This document shows positions 53,461 to 63,019 of a stretch of 64,000 nt of DNA, one piece after another. The notes beneath the pieces are model-generated. The model had not been told where the DNA came from and did not search any database. It was given only the letters and a program-made list of their open reading frames with translations. Each line of letters opens with the position of its first letter. Positions within the stretch are counted from its first letter, which is position 1. A program made the position numbers and the translations under genes. The stretch is from AP-15 sp963712825 (GTDB lineage Bacteria; Pseudomonadota; Alphaproteobacteria; ATCC43930; CGMCC-115725): NCBI GenBank assembly GCA_963712825.1, contig CAVQJP010000028.1, positions 104,462 to 168,461 on the forward strand, given 5' to 3'.

Positions 53461-53994
53461 ATGCGGAACAAGGTTCGGCTGATGATGATGGCGACCGCCT
53501 TTGTCGCGGGAACATCGCTCGTCGCGTTGGCCCAGACCGGCACGGGGTCGGGCGCGGGCAACGGCGCCGCGGGTGCGACGGCCGGCACCGGCGGGACGAC
53601 TGCCGGCACGCCGGGGATGACCGGCGGCGCCCTCGGCACTCCCGGCTACGGCACCACAGGATCCGGCTCAGCGGGGTACGGCGCCAATACGACGGCGCCG
53701 GGCGGCACGATGGGCACAACGTCCGGGACCGGTGCCGGGGTCGGAACCCCCGGCTCCGGCGGCAGCGCGACCGACGCCACTAATCCTGCTTCCGGCACAA
53801 CCGGATCGAGCGGATACAGCACGACCGGCGCCGGAACCGGGACCACCGGCATGGGGACCGGCAGCGGAGGAACCACCGGGACCACCGGCACCGGGATGGG
53901 GACCGGTAGCTCGGGGATCGGCAGCACCGGCGGACCCGGCGCCGGCGGTGCTATGAGCGGCGGCGGAGCAGGGGCGGCCGGCGGCGGGCGCTGA
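53461..53994 (+). CDS. Secreted Gly/Thr/Ser-rich low-complexity protein
   Basis: A 177-residue protein with a signal peptide (RLMMMATAFVAGTSLVALAQ), then an almost purely Gly/Thr/Ser/Ala sequence with degenerate repeats such as GTGTTGMGTG and TTGTTGTGMGTG. No domain is recognisable. AGGAG seven bases before the ATG and a terminator after the stop support a real gene. Similar low-complexity exported proteins are common in these genomes; function unknown. Confidence 0.65.
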   Translation: MRNKVRLMMMATAFVAGTSLVALAQTGTGSGAGNGAAGATAGTGGTTAGTPGMTGGALGTPGYGTTGSGSAGYGANTTAPGGTMGTTSGTGAGVGTPGSGGSATDATNPASGTTGSSGYSTTGAGTGTTGMGTGSGGTTGTTGTGMGTGSSGIGSTGGPGAGGAMSGGGAGAAGGGR

Positions 53995-54016
53995 GCCAGA
54001 CAAGCCGGCGGTCCGG

Positions 54017-54050
54017 AAGCGGGCGGGGCACGCGGCCAAGCCCGCTTTTT
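54017..54050 (+). terminator. Rho-independent terminator
   Basis: An eight-base stem AAGCGGGC (54017-54024) / GCCCGCTT (54040-54047) is followed by a short T-run (TTTTT including the stem end) 23 bases after the Gly-rich gene. It abuts the stop of the convergent MscS gene. Confidence 0.7.
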
Positions 54051-56272
54051 CAGGCCACTTTCTGGCGCGCCGTAAGCTGCAGCGCTTCCTGGGCAAGCGC
54101 GGCGGCCACGGGTGCCGGGGGTGCGGGGGAATCGGTGTCGCCCGCGAGCTGGACGGTCGGGTAGGCGAATTTGATACCGTTGGCATCAAACGCCTTTTTG
54201 ATGCGGGCGAGCGCCTGCCGCCGGATAACGAAATTCTCGCCGGGCAGCGTCATCATCTTCATTCGGATCTGGACCGCGTAATCGCCGAATGCGTCGACGC
54301 CCTGCATTTTCAGCGGCTCGAGAATTACCGGCGCGTATTCGGGTTCCTCGGCCAACTCCAGCCCGATCTGCTTGATCAGCTTTCTCGCAAGCTCGATGTT
54401 GCTGTCATAGGTGATCCCGACCGTCAGCTTGTCGATGACCCAATCGCGGCTCTGGTTTTGCACGGCGCCCAACAAGCTGAACGGCACCGTGTAGACCGCG
54501 CCGCGCTGATGTCGCAGTCGCACCGACCGAAAGCTGAATGATTCGACGGTGCCCTTGTAATTGCCGCTCTGGATGTATTCGCCGACGCGAAAGGCGTCGT
54601 CGAGCAGGTAGAAAACTCCGGCGATCACGTCGCGAACCAGAGACTGGGCGCCAAAGCCGATCGCGACGCCGAGGACGCTCAAACCGGCTATCAACGGTCC
54701 GATCTCGACGCCCATAGCCGCCAGCGCCATCAGTCCCGCGACGACGAAGACGATGACGAACAGAATATTGCGGAAAATCGGCAACAGGGTTCGCAGTCGC
54801 GCTCGCCGGCGCGCTTCGTCGGAATTCGGCAGACCTAGATCAGCCGTCTCGGCGAGCTTGCCGTCGATTGCGGCTTTTGAGACATGCCAGACGAAGTCGG
54901 CGATCAGGGCGATGGCGACGGCGCTCAGAGCGCCGTGGGCGATGCGGGTCATCATCGTCTCCCGCCCCGCCAGGCTCTGCATGTCGATGCCCCAACCCCA
55001 GCCGAGCAGCGCCAGCGCACCGATGATCAAGGCTGCCCGCAGCCCGCGCTCGAGAAAAACGGCGGTGAGAGTCGGTACGCCGGTAATTTCAGTCGTCCCA
55101 GGCGGCCGCAGCAAATGCTCGACAGCGCGCCGGGTCAACCGGTCGGCGAGAGGCCAGACAATGACGACCGCGAGCAGCCAGAACGCCGGCATCATTCCTG
55201 CTACGCGCAGCCCCCACAGCAGCACCAGGCCCGCAGTCAGCAGCGCATTTGCCTTGATGCGGCTCAAGTGGCGGGTTTCGCGCGCAGGCTCGGGTCCCGC
55301 GCCGGCGATCGCGGCCGGGCGGCGCCAGATGGCTTCGAGCAGGATCGCCAGCATGCCGAGACCGAAGGCGTAGCCGACGACGTCGCGCGCCGGCGGCGAA
55401 ACTTCGAGGACGCCGAGCACCTCCTTCGTCACCAGACTGAGCATCAGCCAGCCGACGCCCAGCTTCAACCGCACATACCAGTACCGCGCCGCCGCCGCTT
55501 CCATCGGGCAGACCCGGAACCGGTCATTGACCGGCGCCAGCAAAAATCGGCCGAGAACGGCAGCCATCCGGACCGCCAAAAAAACGATCAGATAGGCTAA
55601 AATGATGTGACGCAGCAGCCCCGGCCAGTGAAATACGAGGAAAGCGCCGATGCTGCCGACGGCATAGGCCACGACCGAACCCAGCGCGAAAGCCGCCCGC
55701 TCGGCGACAAGGCGGACCCGGTCACCGACGGTCTCGACCGGATGCTCGTCGAGATGCTGTCTCATCCGCCGTGTCGCGCGGCTGAACAACGCTTCGACAC
55801 CAAAGCCGAGGCCTACAAAAGCGGCGAGCAAGGTCAGGATGCGCGCCGGCCTCCGCCCCCCCAGACGTTCCTTGAACACATCCGCGGCATGCGCGAACTG
55901 CGCCGGGATGTTTGGCATCGTGTCGGCCATCTCGGCGATATGCTCGCGCACCGCCTCGACGCGCGAGGACATCATCTCCTCGGGCGATACGCGCGCCGGC
56001 TCGGCAGGCGGCCGGGCGGCAACCTGGTTTTTGTCCTGCTGCGCCAGCCAAGCCTGCACCTTGGGGTCGGCCAGCAGGTTTAAGAGCGCCTGGATTTCCG
56101 AGGGCGGTGCGGTTTCGGCCGAGGTCTTTGCCGGTTTGCCGAAAGATATCCCGCTGCCGGCGGCGTAGCCGGCCGGCATGTTTAAGACGGCGATCAGAAC
56201 CGCCGCGAGCCAAAGCCCGGCGGCGCGTCGTACGATCCCGATGGCCGGTCTCCCTGTCAGTCGGCCGATCAA
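54050..56272 (-). CDS. Large MscS-family mechanosensitive channel
   Basis: A protein of about 740 residues with a signal-like N-terminus (LWLAAVLIAVLNMPAGYAAG), a periplasmic region and about ten membrane helices. The last carries the MscS pore helix with LSVLGVAIGFGAQSLVRDVI, followed by the beta domain (FRVGEYIQSGNYKGTVESFS) and the cytoplasmic vestibule. It resembles the large YbdG/YbiO/MscM-like channels that release solutes on osmotic downshock. No ATG fits: the TTG at 56272 overlaps the stop of the upstream ABM gene (TTGA) and is chosen; translation would then be coupled. The start is the least certain part. Confidence 0.87.
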   Translation of the reverse strand: MIGRLTGRPAIGIVRRAAGLWLAAVLIAVLNMPAGYAAGSGISFGKPAKTSAETAPPSEIQALLNLLADPKVQAWLAQQDKNQVAARPPAEPARVSPEEMMSSRVEAVREHIAEMADTMPNIPAQFAHAADVFKERLGGRRPARILTLLAAFVGLGFGVEALFSRATRRMRQHLDEHPVETVGDRVRLVAERAAFALGSVVAYAVGSIGAFLVFHWPGLLRHIILAYLIVFLAVRMAAVLGRFLLAPVNDRFRVCPMEAAAARYWYVRLKLGVGWLMLSLVTKEVLGVLEVSPPARDVVGYAFGLGMLAILLEAIWRRPAAIAGAGPEPARETRHLSRIKANALLTAGLVLLWGLRVAGMMPAFWLLAVVIVWPLADRLTRRAVEHLLRPPGTTEITGVPTLTAVFLERGLRAALIIGALALLGWGWGIDMQSLAGRETMMTRIAHGALSAVAIALIADFVWHVSKAAIDGKLAETADLGLPNSDEARRRARLRTLLPIFRNILFVIVFVVAGLMALAAMGVEIGPLIAGLSVLGVAIGFGAQSLVRDVIAGVFYLLDDAFRVGEYIQSGNYKGTVESFSFRSVRLRHQRGAVYTVPFSLLGAVQNQSRDWVIDKLTVGITYDSNIELARKLIKQIGLELAEEPEYAPVILEPLKMQGVDAFGDYAVQIRMKMMTLPGENFVIRRQALARIKKAFDANGIKFAYPTVQLAGDTDSPAPPAPVAAALAQEALQLTARQKVA

Positions 56273-56550
56273 TCGGCGGGTGCGCCGCGCGCCACTTTGC
56301 GGCCGACGATCCAGTCCTTGTAGGTGTCGCCTGGCATCGGCCCCTTGGCGTGCGCGTCGAGCGCCGCCTGATCGCGCCATTTCTCTATCAAAAAAACATG
56401 CTTGTCATCGTCTTTCGGCAGCATCAGGTCGAATTGCAGGCAGCCGTCATCGCGGCGCGAGCGCTGCGCATGGCCGCGCATCAGCTCGAGAAACTGGCTG
56501 CGATGCTCCGGCTTTACCTCGAAATCGACGACGATCATGACCTGGCTCAT
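56269..56550 (-). CDS. ABM-domain (YgiN-like) putative quinol monooxygenase
   Basis: A 93-residue antibiotic-biosynthesis-monooxygenase-fold protein: MIVVDFEVKPEHRSQFLELM, then DGCLQFDLMLPKDDDKHVFL and IEKWRDQAALDAHAK with the family His. Such small dimeric proteins oxidise quinols or other aromatic substrates without cofactor, or act as Mox-like binding proteins. The stop overlaps the start of the MscS gene. The ATG at 56550 gives the normal family start. Confidence 0.88.
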   Translation of the reverse strand: MSQVMIVVDFEVKPEHRSQFLELMRGHAQRSRRDDGCLQFDLMLPKDDDKHVFLIEKWRDQAALDAHAKGPMPGDTYKDWIVGRKVARGAPAD

Positions 56551-56640
56551 CGGCGTTCCCTTTCCGCTGTGTTTCGAGGCATCATCGGCCATCGCCCGGC
56601 GCCGAGGCAAGCGCCGGTTCTTTTCGAAAGGAGAATTAAG

Positions 56641-58053
56641 ATGGCCTATGACGCGCTGCGCACGATCCTGCCGATCGCCGGCTGGCCCGAGGACCGGCTC
56701 CGCCAGGTCGAGATCACCGGCGGCGCCGATCCGGTGCTGCCGACGCCGTTCCGTATTGGGGCGGCGGGCGCGGCGGCGCTGGCCGCGACCGGGCTTGCCG
56801 CCGCCGATTTGTGGGAATTGCGCAGCGGCCGCCGCCAGGATGTCTCGGTTGACCTGCGCCAGGCGGTCGCCTCGTTGCGCAGCGGCCATTACATGCAGAT
56901 CGACGGTGCGGCGATCTCGACCGAGCGCAACCCGATGATGGGCGTTTATACGGCCAAGAACGGCCGGTGGAGCTATATCCACGCGAATTTCCCAAACCAC
57001 CGCGCCGCCGCGATGAAGGTGCTCGGCGTTCCCGAAGAGAAGGACGCGGTGCGTCAGGCGGTGGCGAAATGGGACGCGCTCGAGCTCGAGGAGGCGATCC
57101 TCGCCGCCAAGGGTGCGGGCGGCATGGTGCGCAGCATGGCGGAATGGGCGAAGCACCCGCAGGCGGCGGCGATCGCGGCGTTGCCGCTGATGGAGATCGT
57201 CAAGATCGGCGACAGCCCGGCCGAGCCGCTGCCCGAGGGCGAACGCCCGCTGTCCGGGATTCGCGTGCTCGACCTGACCCGCGTGCTGGCCGGGCCGACC
57301 TCGGCGCGCACCTTGGCCGAGCACGGCGCCGAGGTCATGAAGATTACCGCACCGCATCTGCCGAATATCGGCTACCAGGAATACGACACCGGCCACGGCA
57401 AATTGCAGGCGCATCTCGACCTGCGCCAGCCGCGCGATCTCGACACCTTGCTCGGGCTGGTGCGCGAAGCCGACGTTTTCACCCAGGGCTACCGGCCCGG
57501 CACGCTGGGCAACCGCGGCCTGTCGCCCGAAGAGCTGACAAAGCTGCGGCCCGGCCTCGTCTATGTGTCGATGTGCGCGTTCAGTCATGCGGGCCCCTGG
57601 GCGTCGCGCCGCGGCTTTGACACGGTCGTGCAGACGGTGAGCGGGATCACGACGCGGCAAGGCGAGCTGTTCCCCGGCGCGAGCCCCGGCCCGCAGTTCT
57701 ATCCGGTATCGGCTATCGATTACTTAACGGGGTATCTGATGGCGTTTGGCGGGATGGTGGCGCTCGCGCGGCGCGCCCGCGAAGGCGGCAGCTGGCTCGT
57801 GCGCATCTCATTGGCGCAGACGGGCAAATGGCTCGTCGATCGCGGGCAGGTACCGGAAGCGGCGCTCGCCAATGTCGATAAGGAGCTCTACCCGGCGGAG
57901 ATCGCGCGCTGGTCGATCGAGAGCGACACCCCGGTCGGCCGGCTGCGGCATCTCGGCCCGACGGTGCGGCTCTCCGAGACCGCCCCCTATTGGGCGCGGC
58001 CGACCGCACCGCTCGGCTATCACGAGCCGGTCTGGCCGGCCCGCGCCGCATAA
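56641..58053 (+). CDS. CaiB/BaiF family CoA transferase
   Basis: A 470-residue family III CoA transferase, moving CoA between organic acids. The N-terminal part (GAAGAAALAATGLAAADLWE, DVSVDLRQAVASLRSGHYMQ) and the C-terminal part with GIRVLDLTRVLAGPTSARTL, ADVFTQGYRPGTLGNRGLSP and YPVSAIDYLTGYLMAFGGMV are in the order of the longer two-part members. AAAGGAG nine bases before the ATG at 56641 sets the start. It is convergent with the truncated Rieske gene. Substrate unknown. Confidence 0.88.
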   Translation: MAYDALRTILPIAGWPEDRLRQVEITGGADPVLPTPFRIGAAGAAALAATGLAAADLWELRSGRRQDVSVDLRQAVASLRSGHYMQIDGAAISTERNPMMGVYTAKNGRWSYIHANFPNHRAAAMKVLGVPEEKDAVRQAVAKWDALELEEAILAAKGAGGMVRSMAEWAKHPQAAAIAALPLMEIVKIGDSPAEPLPEGERPLSGIRVLDLTRVLAGPTSARTLAEHGAEVMKITAPHLPNIGYQEYDTGHGKLQAHLDLRQPRDLDTLLGLVREADVFTQGYRPGTLGNRGLSPEELTKLRPGLVYVSMCAFSHAGPWASRRGFDTVVQTVSGITTRQGELFPGASPGPQFYPVSAIDYLTGYLMAFGGMVALARRAREGGSWLVRISLAQTGKWLVDRGQVPEAALANVDKELYPAEIARWSIESDTPVGRLRHLGPTVRLSETAPYWARPTAPLGYHEPVWPARAA

Positions 58054-58111
58054 GCGGCGCCACCGCCTGCGGGCTGTGGCTTCGGGCGATCGACGACGAC
58101 AAGGGTAAAGG

Positions 58112-58435
58112 TCAGAACCCCATCAACGGCCGGTAGGCGTGCCAAAAGCCGCGGATCGAGGCCTCGGTCGTGCGATTGGCCTCGGAGACGTGGTCGAACC
58201 CGCCCATTTCGAGCACCGAAGATTGATCCTCGGCGCCGGGGAGCGCGCGCTGGATAAAGTTGCCGACCGCACCGTCCTCCATCGAGACATAGCCCGCGGG
58301 ACCGACGAGATTGGCCTGGGCAAGACGCAGCGCCGTCATCTCGGCGTCGTCCTCCTCAAAGCCGAGATAGATCCACTGCAATTCGGTCTTGTCCGGCCCT
58401 TTGGGGACGACGAGGCGCAGCGCGATGCTAGGCGC
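58112..58435 (-). pseudogene. Truncated Rieske aromatic-ring-hydroxylating dioxygenase alpha subunit (C-terminal ~108 residues)
   Basis: Only the C-terminal end of a ring-hydroxylating oxygenase large subunit is present: LRLVVPKGPDKTELQWIYLG, FEEDDAEMTALRLAQANLVG, SMEDGAVGNFIQRALPG and RTTEASIRGFWHAYRPLMGF. The frame closes at a TAG at 58438-58436. The Rieske cluster domain and most of the catalytic domain are missing. The break coincides with the change to a different kind of sequence at about 58,440, so the gene was cut by an insertion, a deletion or a false join. The remaining part shows no decay, which favours a recent event or an assembly artefact. Confidence 0.8.
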
Positions 58436-58478
58436 CTATCTCCCCCTTGTCTTCCGGTGCTAGAGTCCACGCTCCAGC

Positions 58479-59088
58479 ATGAACAATGACCGACGTAGCG
58501 GGCGCCCCCGAGCCCCCCGGATGAGGGTGGCCGAGCGGCGTGAACAGCTGCTCGACGTCGCTGGCGAAGTCATCGCTGTGGAGGGACTTTCCGGCCTCAC
58601 CATGGAGCGAGTAGCCGCGGCGGCCGAAGTGAGTAAGCCTGTGCTGTACGGTCACTTCGGCAACCGTGTGGAACTGCTCCTTGCCTTGCTAATTCAGGTA
58701 TTGGAACGACGTGGACCAGTCGGTGGCCGTGCGCCTCAACGAGGCGAGCACGCTCGACGAGCGTCTCATTGGGCTCGTCAATGGCGTCTTCGACGCCATA
58801 GACAAGGGTGGTCCGGTGGTTCAGTCTCTCCTCACTAGTAATTCGCACGAGCCGCAGGTCGAAGATGCCCGCCGACAGCGCTTCCGGCACGCCGAGCGGC
58901 AGTGGAGTTCGGCGTACCGTTCCGCCGGGCTATCGGCGCCCGTGGCGGATGCCGCAGCGGCCATCCTCCGCTCGGCGCTGGACGGAGCTACGGCCTACTG
59001 GCTTCGCGGGGGTCGGATCGGCCGGCAGCTCTGCATCGACACGGTCCTCACCATCATGCGCTCGTCGCTCAAGGCGCTCGCCGAGTGA
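58479..59088 (+). pseudogene. TetR-family regulator, frameshifted
   Basis: The N-terminal helix-turn-helix is clear (RVAERREQLLDVAGEVIAVE, LTMERVAAAAEVSKPVLYGH, FGNRVELLLALLIQVLE). After about 75 codons the frame breaks, near 58705-58712 (one extra base). The ligand-binding domain continues as VDQSVAVRLNEASTLDERLI to the stop at 59086. The corrected length of about 200 residues is normal for TetR. It is the first gene of the distinct right-hand block and would control acyl-CoA or lipid genes downstream if genuine. Confidence 0.75.
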
Positions 59089-59591
59089 CTGACTGTTACC
59101 AGTTGATCGTGGCAGAGACGGAAGGTCGCGAGGGTGACCTCGGCCGGCCGAGGATGTCGATGTCCGAGTCTTCTGATGCATCCAGTCGACTGGCCGAGCA
59201 CGCGACCCGCCTGGGCCTCATCGGGCGCCTCCTCTCGATGAGCTCCGAGGCGGTGAACGCCAGTTCGGCCGACCAGGGGTCTCGGTTCTTGGTGGCCGAG
59301 ATCGCCATCGACCTGGCGTCGGCCAGGGAGCTGGTATTCAGGGCCGACCCTAGCGATCCGCTCCAGGTGGCCCTCTCAGGTGTGGTCACCCGGGACGCGC
59401 TGACGGACGCACTGGTCTACACGGCCAAGCTCGCCCTCCCTGAGCAGTGGGACGAGTTTGTGTCCATACGAGAGATGGCCGAGGTAGAGCTCCGCCGAGA
59501 TCCGACGGGATCCAGGGATCTCGAATCGGTAGCGGCGTCGGTTATCGAAGGGGGTCGTGACTTGATGGCGGCCACCGGGTTCGAGGCCTGA
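59085..59591 (+). CDS. Hypothetical protein, helical, after the TetR gene
   Basis: Not recognised. A frame of up to 168 codons begins with a GTG overlapping the TetR stop (GTGA), or with ATGs at 59154/59160. It has a natural composition and a mainly helical pattern (RLAEHATRLGLIGRLLSMSS, FLVAEIAIDLASARELVFRA, LTDALVYTAKLALPEQWDEF). It might be a second TetR-like ligand-binding domain or a stand-alone helical protein. It is the only gene in the right-hand block in which I do not see a frameshift. Confidence 0.5.
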   Translation: MTDCYQLIVAETEGREGDLGRPRMSMSESSDASSRLAEHATRLGLIGRLLSMSSEAVNASSADQGSRFLVAEIAIDLASARELVFRADPSDPLQVALSGVVTRDALTDALVYTAKLALPEQWDEFVSIREMAEVELRRDPTGSRDLESVAASVIEGGRDLMAATGFEA

Positions 59592-59643
59592 CACTGCGGC
59601 CGTTCGGGTCGCACCTTCACACGTTAAGAGGACCGTTGAATCG

Positions 59644-60836
59644 ATGAACCAACAGCCGTCCCTACCGGGGCGCTATATCGAAGTACCCCCTCCGATCGGA
59701 CTGAGCGAGTCTCAACGGGCCGCCGCCAAGCGGGCTCGCGCCTTTCTCCACGAGTATTTGATCCCTCTCGAAGCCAGTGCGCCGGAGTGTGATCCACTGC
59801 CGGACGAGATCGAGGCGGCCTTGGCTGCGGAGGCGAAGTCGCGGAACCTATGGTCCATCGCGACGCCACAGGACTTCGGGGGCCAAGGGCTCGGTGAGGT
59901 CGGTTACGTGGCCGTGCGTGAATACCTGGCTCAGTCCACGGTGGGAGACATCAGGCATGATCGGGGAGCCGGCGGCGACCCGTGGCCGACGCTCTTCTAT
60001 GCCGGCGAGGAGCACCGACGTAAGTACCTCGAGCCGGTGTTGTCAGGCGAGAAGCGCATGTTCTTCGGGCTCACTGAACCGGGTGGGGGGAGCGACGCAG
60101 CGGGGATCCAGACTAAGGCTATGAAGGTCTCCGGCGGCTGGGTCCTGAACGGTCGCAAGCGGTGATCGGGCGCGGCGGGATTGCCGACTTCGGAGTCGTG
60201 TTCGCCGTGTCGGACCCCGACAAGCGGGCGAAGGGCGGGGTCACCGCCTTCTTCGTCGAGCGAGGCGACGATGGCTTTCGTCATGTACGCGACCTGGTGA
60301 CGATGGGCGCGTGCATGACATCCGAATTGGCCTTCGAAAACTGCTTCGTTCCGGATGAGAACGTTCTAGGCGAGGTGGGAGAGGCGTTTGTTTTGGCGCA
60401 GAGGACCCTGTCGCGGTCCCGGGTGCGCCAGGCGGCGCTCAATATCGGGGCCGGGCAGCGGGCCTTCGACATGATGGTGAAGTGGGTGCCGAACGGCGCA
60501 CCTTGGGAAGGCTCTCGCCGAGCGGGAGGCGGTGCGGTGGATGATCGCTCGGCCGGCGGGCGACCTCCAATCCGCCCGCTACCTCGTCTATCGGGTGGCC
60601 TCACAGATCGACAGTGGGCACGAACCGCGGCTGGAATACCTCCCATGAAGACACGGGCAGCCCAGATGGCGTGCCGGGTGGTCGACCTGGCCATGCAACT
60701 CCACGGCGCTCTGGGCATTGGCCGCGACCTCCCTTTGGAGCGAATCTACCGGGACGTCCGGGGGTTCCGGATCTCCGAGGGAGCTGACGAAGTGCAGCGG
60801 GTGCTGGTGGCCCGCGAGTTCGCTGGCAGGGAATAG
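59644..60836 (+). pseudogene. Acyl-CoA dehydrogenase, frameshifted at least three times
   Basis: An FAD acyl-CoA dehydrogenase of about 395 residues when corrected. It includes LWSIATPQDFGGQGLGEVGY, MFFGLTEPGGGSDAAGIQTK, LAFENCFVPDENVLGEVGEA, and near the end AMQLHGALGIGRDLPLERIY and FRISEGADEVQRVLVAREFA. Breaks: at about 60162 (AAGCGGTGATCGGG lacks one G, creating a stop where KRWIGRGG is expected); a shift at about 60505 where KALAEREAVRWMIARPAGD sits in another frame; and a shift back at about 60640. The role would be alpha,beta-dehydrogenation of an acyl-CoA. Confidence 0.78.
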
Positions 60837-60854
60837 GAGGCGACCACGTCTAGA

Positions 60855-61927
60855 ACCGCACGGGCGGCTGTGGTCAGGAGCCCGGCCAAGCCCCGGAGAT
60901 CGAGGAGGTGCCCGTACCCGACCTGAGCGCCGGCGACATGCTGGTCGAGGTCCAAGCGGCGACGCTCTGTGGCACCGACGTCCACTTCTGGCACGGAACC
61001 GTAGGTGGTTCTCCTGATCCGCCCTATATCCCCGGGCACGGACCGCGGGCACGGTCGTCGAGTTGGCCGGGAACCGTCACGATGTCACCGGCGCGGCCGG
61101 TCGTCGAAGGGGACCGGATCATCTGATGTATCCCTTTTGCGGCCGCTGCTTCTACTGCTCGGTAGCGCGGAGCCGACCCTTTGTGTTGCGGCGCGGCGGT
61201 TCGGCCACGAGCGGGCAGACCGACCTCCATATCTCCTCGGCGGGTGCGCCACCTATCACTTCGTACCGGCCGCCTCCCACGTCGTCAGCCTGCCCGACAC
61301 CGTCAGCTCGCCGCTGGCGGCCAGTGCAGCCTGTGCCCTGCGAACAGTGATGCACGCCTTCGAGCGAATCGGGCCGGTGAGCCCCTACGAAACGGTGCTG
61401 GTGCAGGGGTGCGGCGCCGTGGGGCTGTTCGCAGCGGCCGTGGCTCGTCGAACAGGTTCCGGTCAGATACTCGTCCTCGGCGATCCGCCCGAACGCCTGG
61501 GTATCGCCCGGCACCTGGGTGCGGACTCCGTGATGGCGCTCGACACCACCGCGTCCGAGCGGTCGGCTTGGGTGTTTGAGCATACCGCTGGGCGAGGAGC
61601 CGACGTGGTGGTCCAGTGTGCGTCCCGCCGCGTTGCCTGAAGCGCTCGACATGGTCAGGCCTGGCGGACGGTTGATGTCAATCGGAGGAGGTGGCGAAGC
61701 ATCCGTTTCGGCGACCGGCTTCTGAAGACCCTCACCTTCCACAGCATTCGCGGCGGCGAGGCGCGACATTATCTGGCAGCTGCGAGTTCCTCACCCGTTC
61801 GCCCAAGGGCTGCTTCGACGAGCTGCTCTCGCCGTCATACCCTCTCGCCCGTACAGGCGACGCCCTCGCCGACCTCGATCACCTAAGGGTCATCAAGCCC
61901 GTCATCGCGCCGCTCGACGCTGTTTGA
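60855..61927 (+). pseudogene. Zinc-type medium-chain alcohol dehydrogenase, heavily frameshifted
   Basis: Segments of one MDR/zinc alcohol dehydrogenase occur in several frames: EVPVPDLSAGDMLVEVQAAT with LCGTDVHFWHGTV, IPGH, VVEGDRII, MYPFCGRCFYC (structural-zinc Cys region), VLVQGCGAVGLFAAAVARRT (Rossmann motif), ADVVVQCAS, and finally LADLDHLRVIKPVIAPLDAV. At least five single-base indels are needed (about 60890, 61035, 61095, 61125 and 61635), mostly in G/C runs. The start codon cannot be identified. Together they make a product of about 355 residues. Confidence 0.7.
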
Positions 61928-61979
61928 CGAACCTACGTAGTCGTAGCATAATTGCGAGTGACATCTCTGGTGCAGCGCG

Positions 61980-63011
61980 GTGAGGTACCGGAAGCTGCCC
62001 GGGAACGGCATCGAGGTGTCCGAGCTGGGGTTCGGAACTGGTGACAACGCAGGTCTGATGGTGGCGGGGACCACGCCGCACAGCTTGAATCCACGTCACT
62101 TGCCTTGGAACGGGGTATCAACTACTTCGACACCTCTCCCGACTACGGGCGGGGGCGCGCCGAGGAGAATCTCGGTCGGGCCCTCAGCGAGCTGCGGCGG
62201 ACGGGCTGATCTGCACCAAGGTGGAGGTCCATCCCGGAGATCTGTCCGATCTCGCCGCGGCCGTTGAGCGGTCTGTCGACTCCAGCCTGCGGCGCCTCCG
62301 CCGGGATCAGATCGACATTGTCCAGATTCACAACGCACCATCCCTCCAGCGAGATCCGTCGCCAGCGACGTGGGGCGTCCTCTCCGTCGACGACTTTCTC
62401 CGCCCCGGCGGAGCGCTCGACGGCCTGAGCCGAGTCAAGCAGAGCGGGAAGGCCGCGCTCCTCGGGTTTACCTGCGCTCATGCCGACCCGGCCGCGGTGC
62501 GGGAGCTCATTGACACAGGTGCCTTCGACATGATCAACGTCTGGTACAACCTGCTCAACCCCACCGCCGGCATCCGCAAGCCATCGGGACTGAGCGTGCC
62601 ACGCGACTACGGGGAGATCATCGACTACGCCGCCGTCCGCAACGTCGGCGTGGCCGTCTTCCGACCCTTGGCAGGGGGCGCCCTGACACAGCAGGCGGCC
62701 GGAGCCGCTCGCCATCAGTTGGCCGGCGGTCAGAACACGAGGGAGCCGGGACCGTTCCTCGCCGAAGTCGCCCGCGCCGCCGGCTTTCTGGGCTTGGCTG
62801 GTGACGAGGGCGATCGCCTGGCCTCTCTTGCCTACCGGTTCGCCATATCCCACCCGGCGTGACGACGGTCCTGGGCGGCTTCTCGGATCGCAACCAGCTG
62901 GAGGCGGCCCTCGACTGGATGGCCGAGCCGCCCTTGAACCACGGCGAACTCAAGGCGATCCGCGAGCGGTGGGACGCCAACCTGGAGTTGTTGACCGCCA
63001 GAGAGGATTGA
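61980..63011 (+). pseudogene. Aldo/keto reductase, frameshifted
   Basis: An AKR-superfamily NADP oxidoreductase in three frames. The GTG start (61980) gives VRYRKLPGNGIEVSELGFGT; then AAQLESTSLALERGINYFDT with SPDYGRGRAEENLGRALSEL (Asp and Tyr of the active site); then LICTKVEVHPGDLSDLAAAV with RRDQIDIVQIHNAPSLQRDP; finally TTVLGGFSDRNQLEAALDWM. Breaks are at about 62085, 62205 and 62860. The corrected length of about 340 residues is normal. Substrate unknown. Confidence 0.75.
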
Positions 63012-63019
63012 CGGCACTG

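Noticed and set aside
53520..53990. Tandem short repeats considered as a CRISPR or minisatellite
   Set aside because: The periodicity is that of Gly/Thr codons in one reading frame, with no constant repeat or spacer length.
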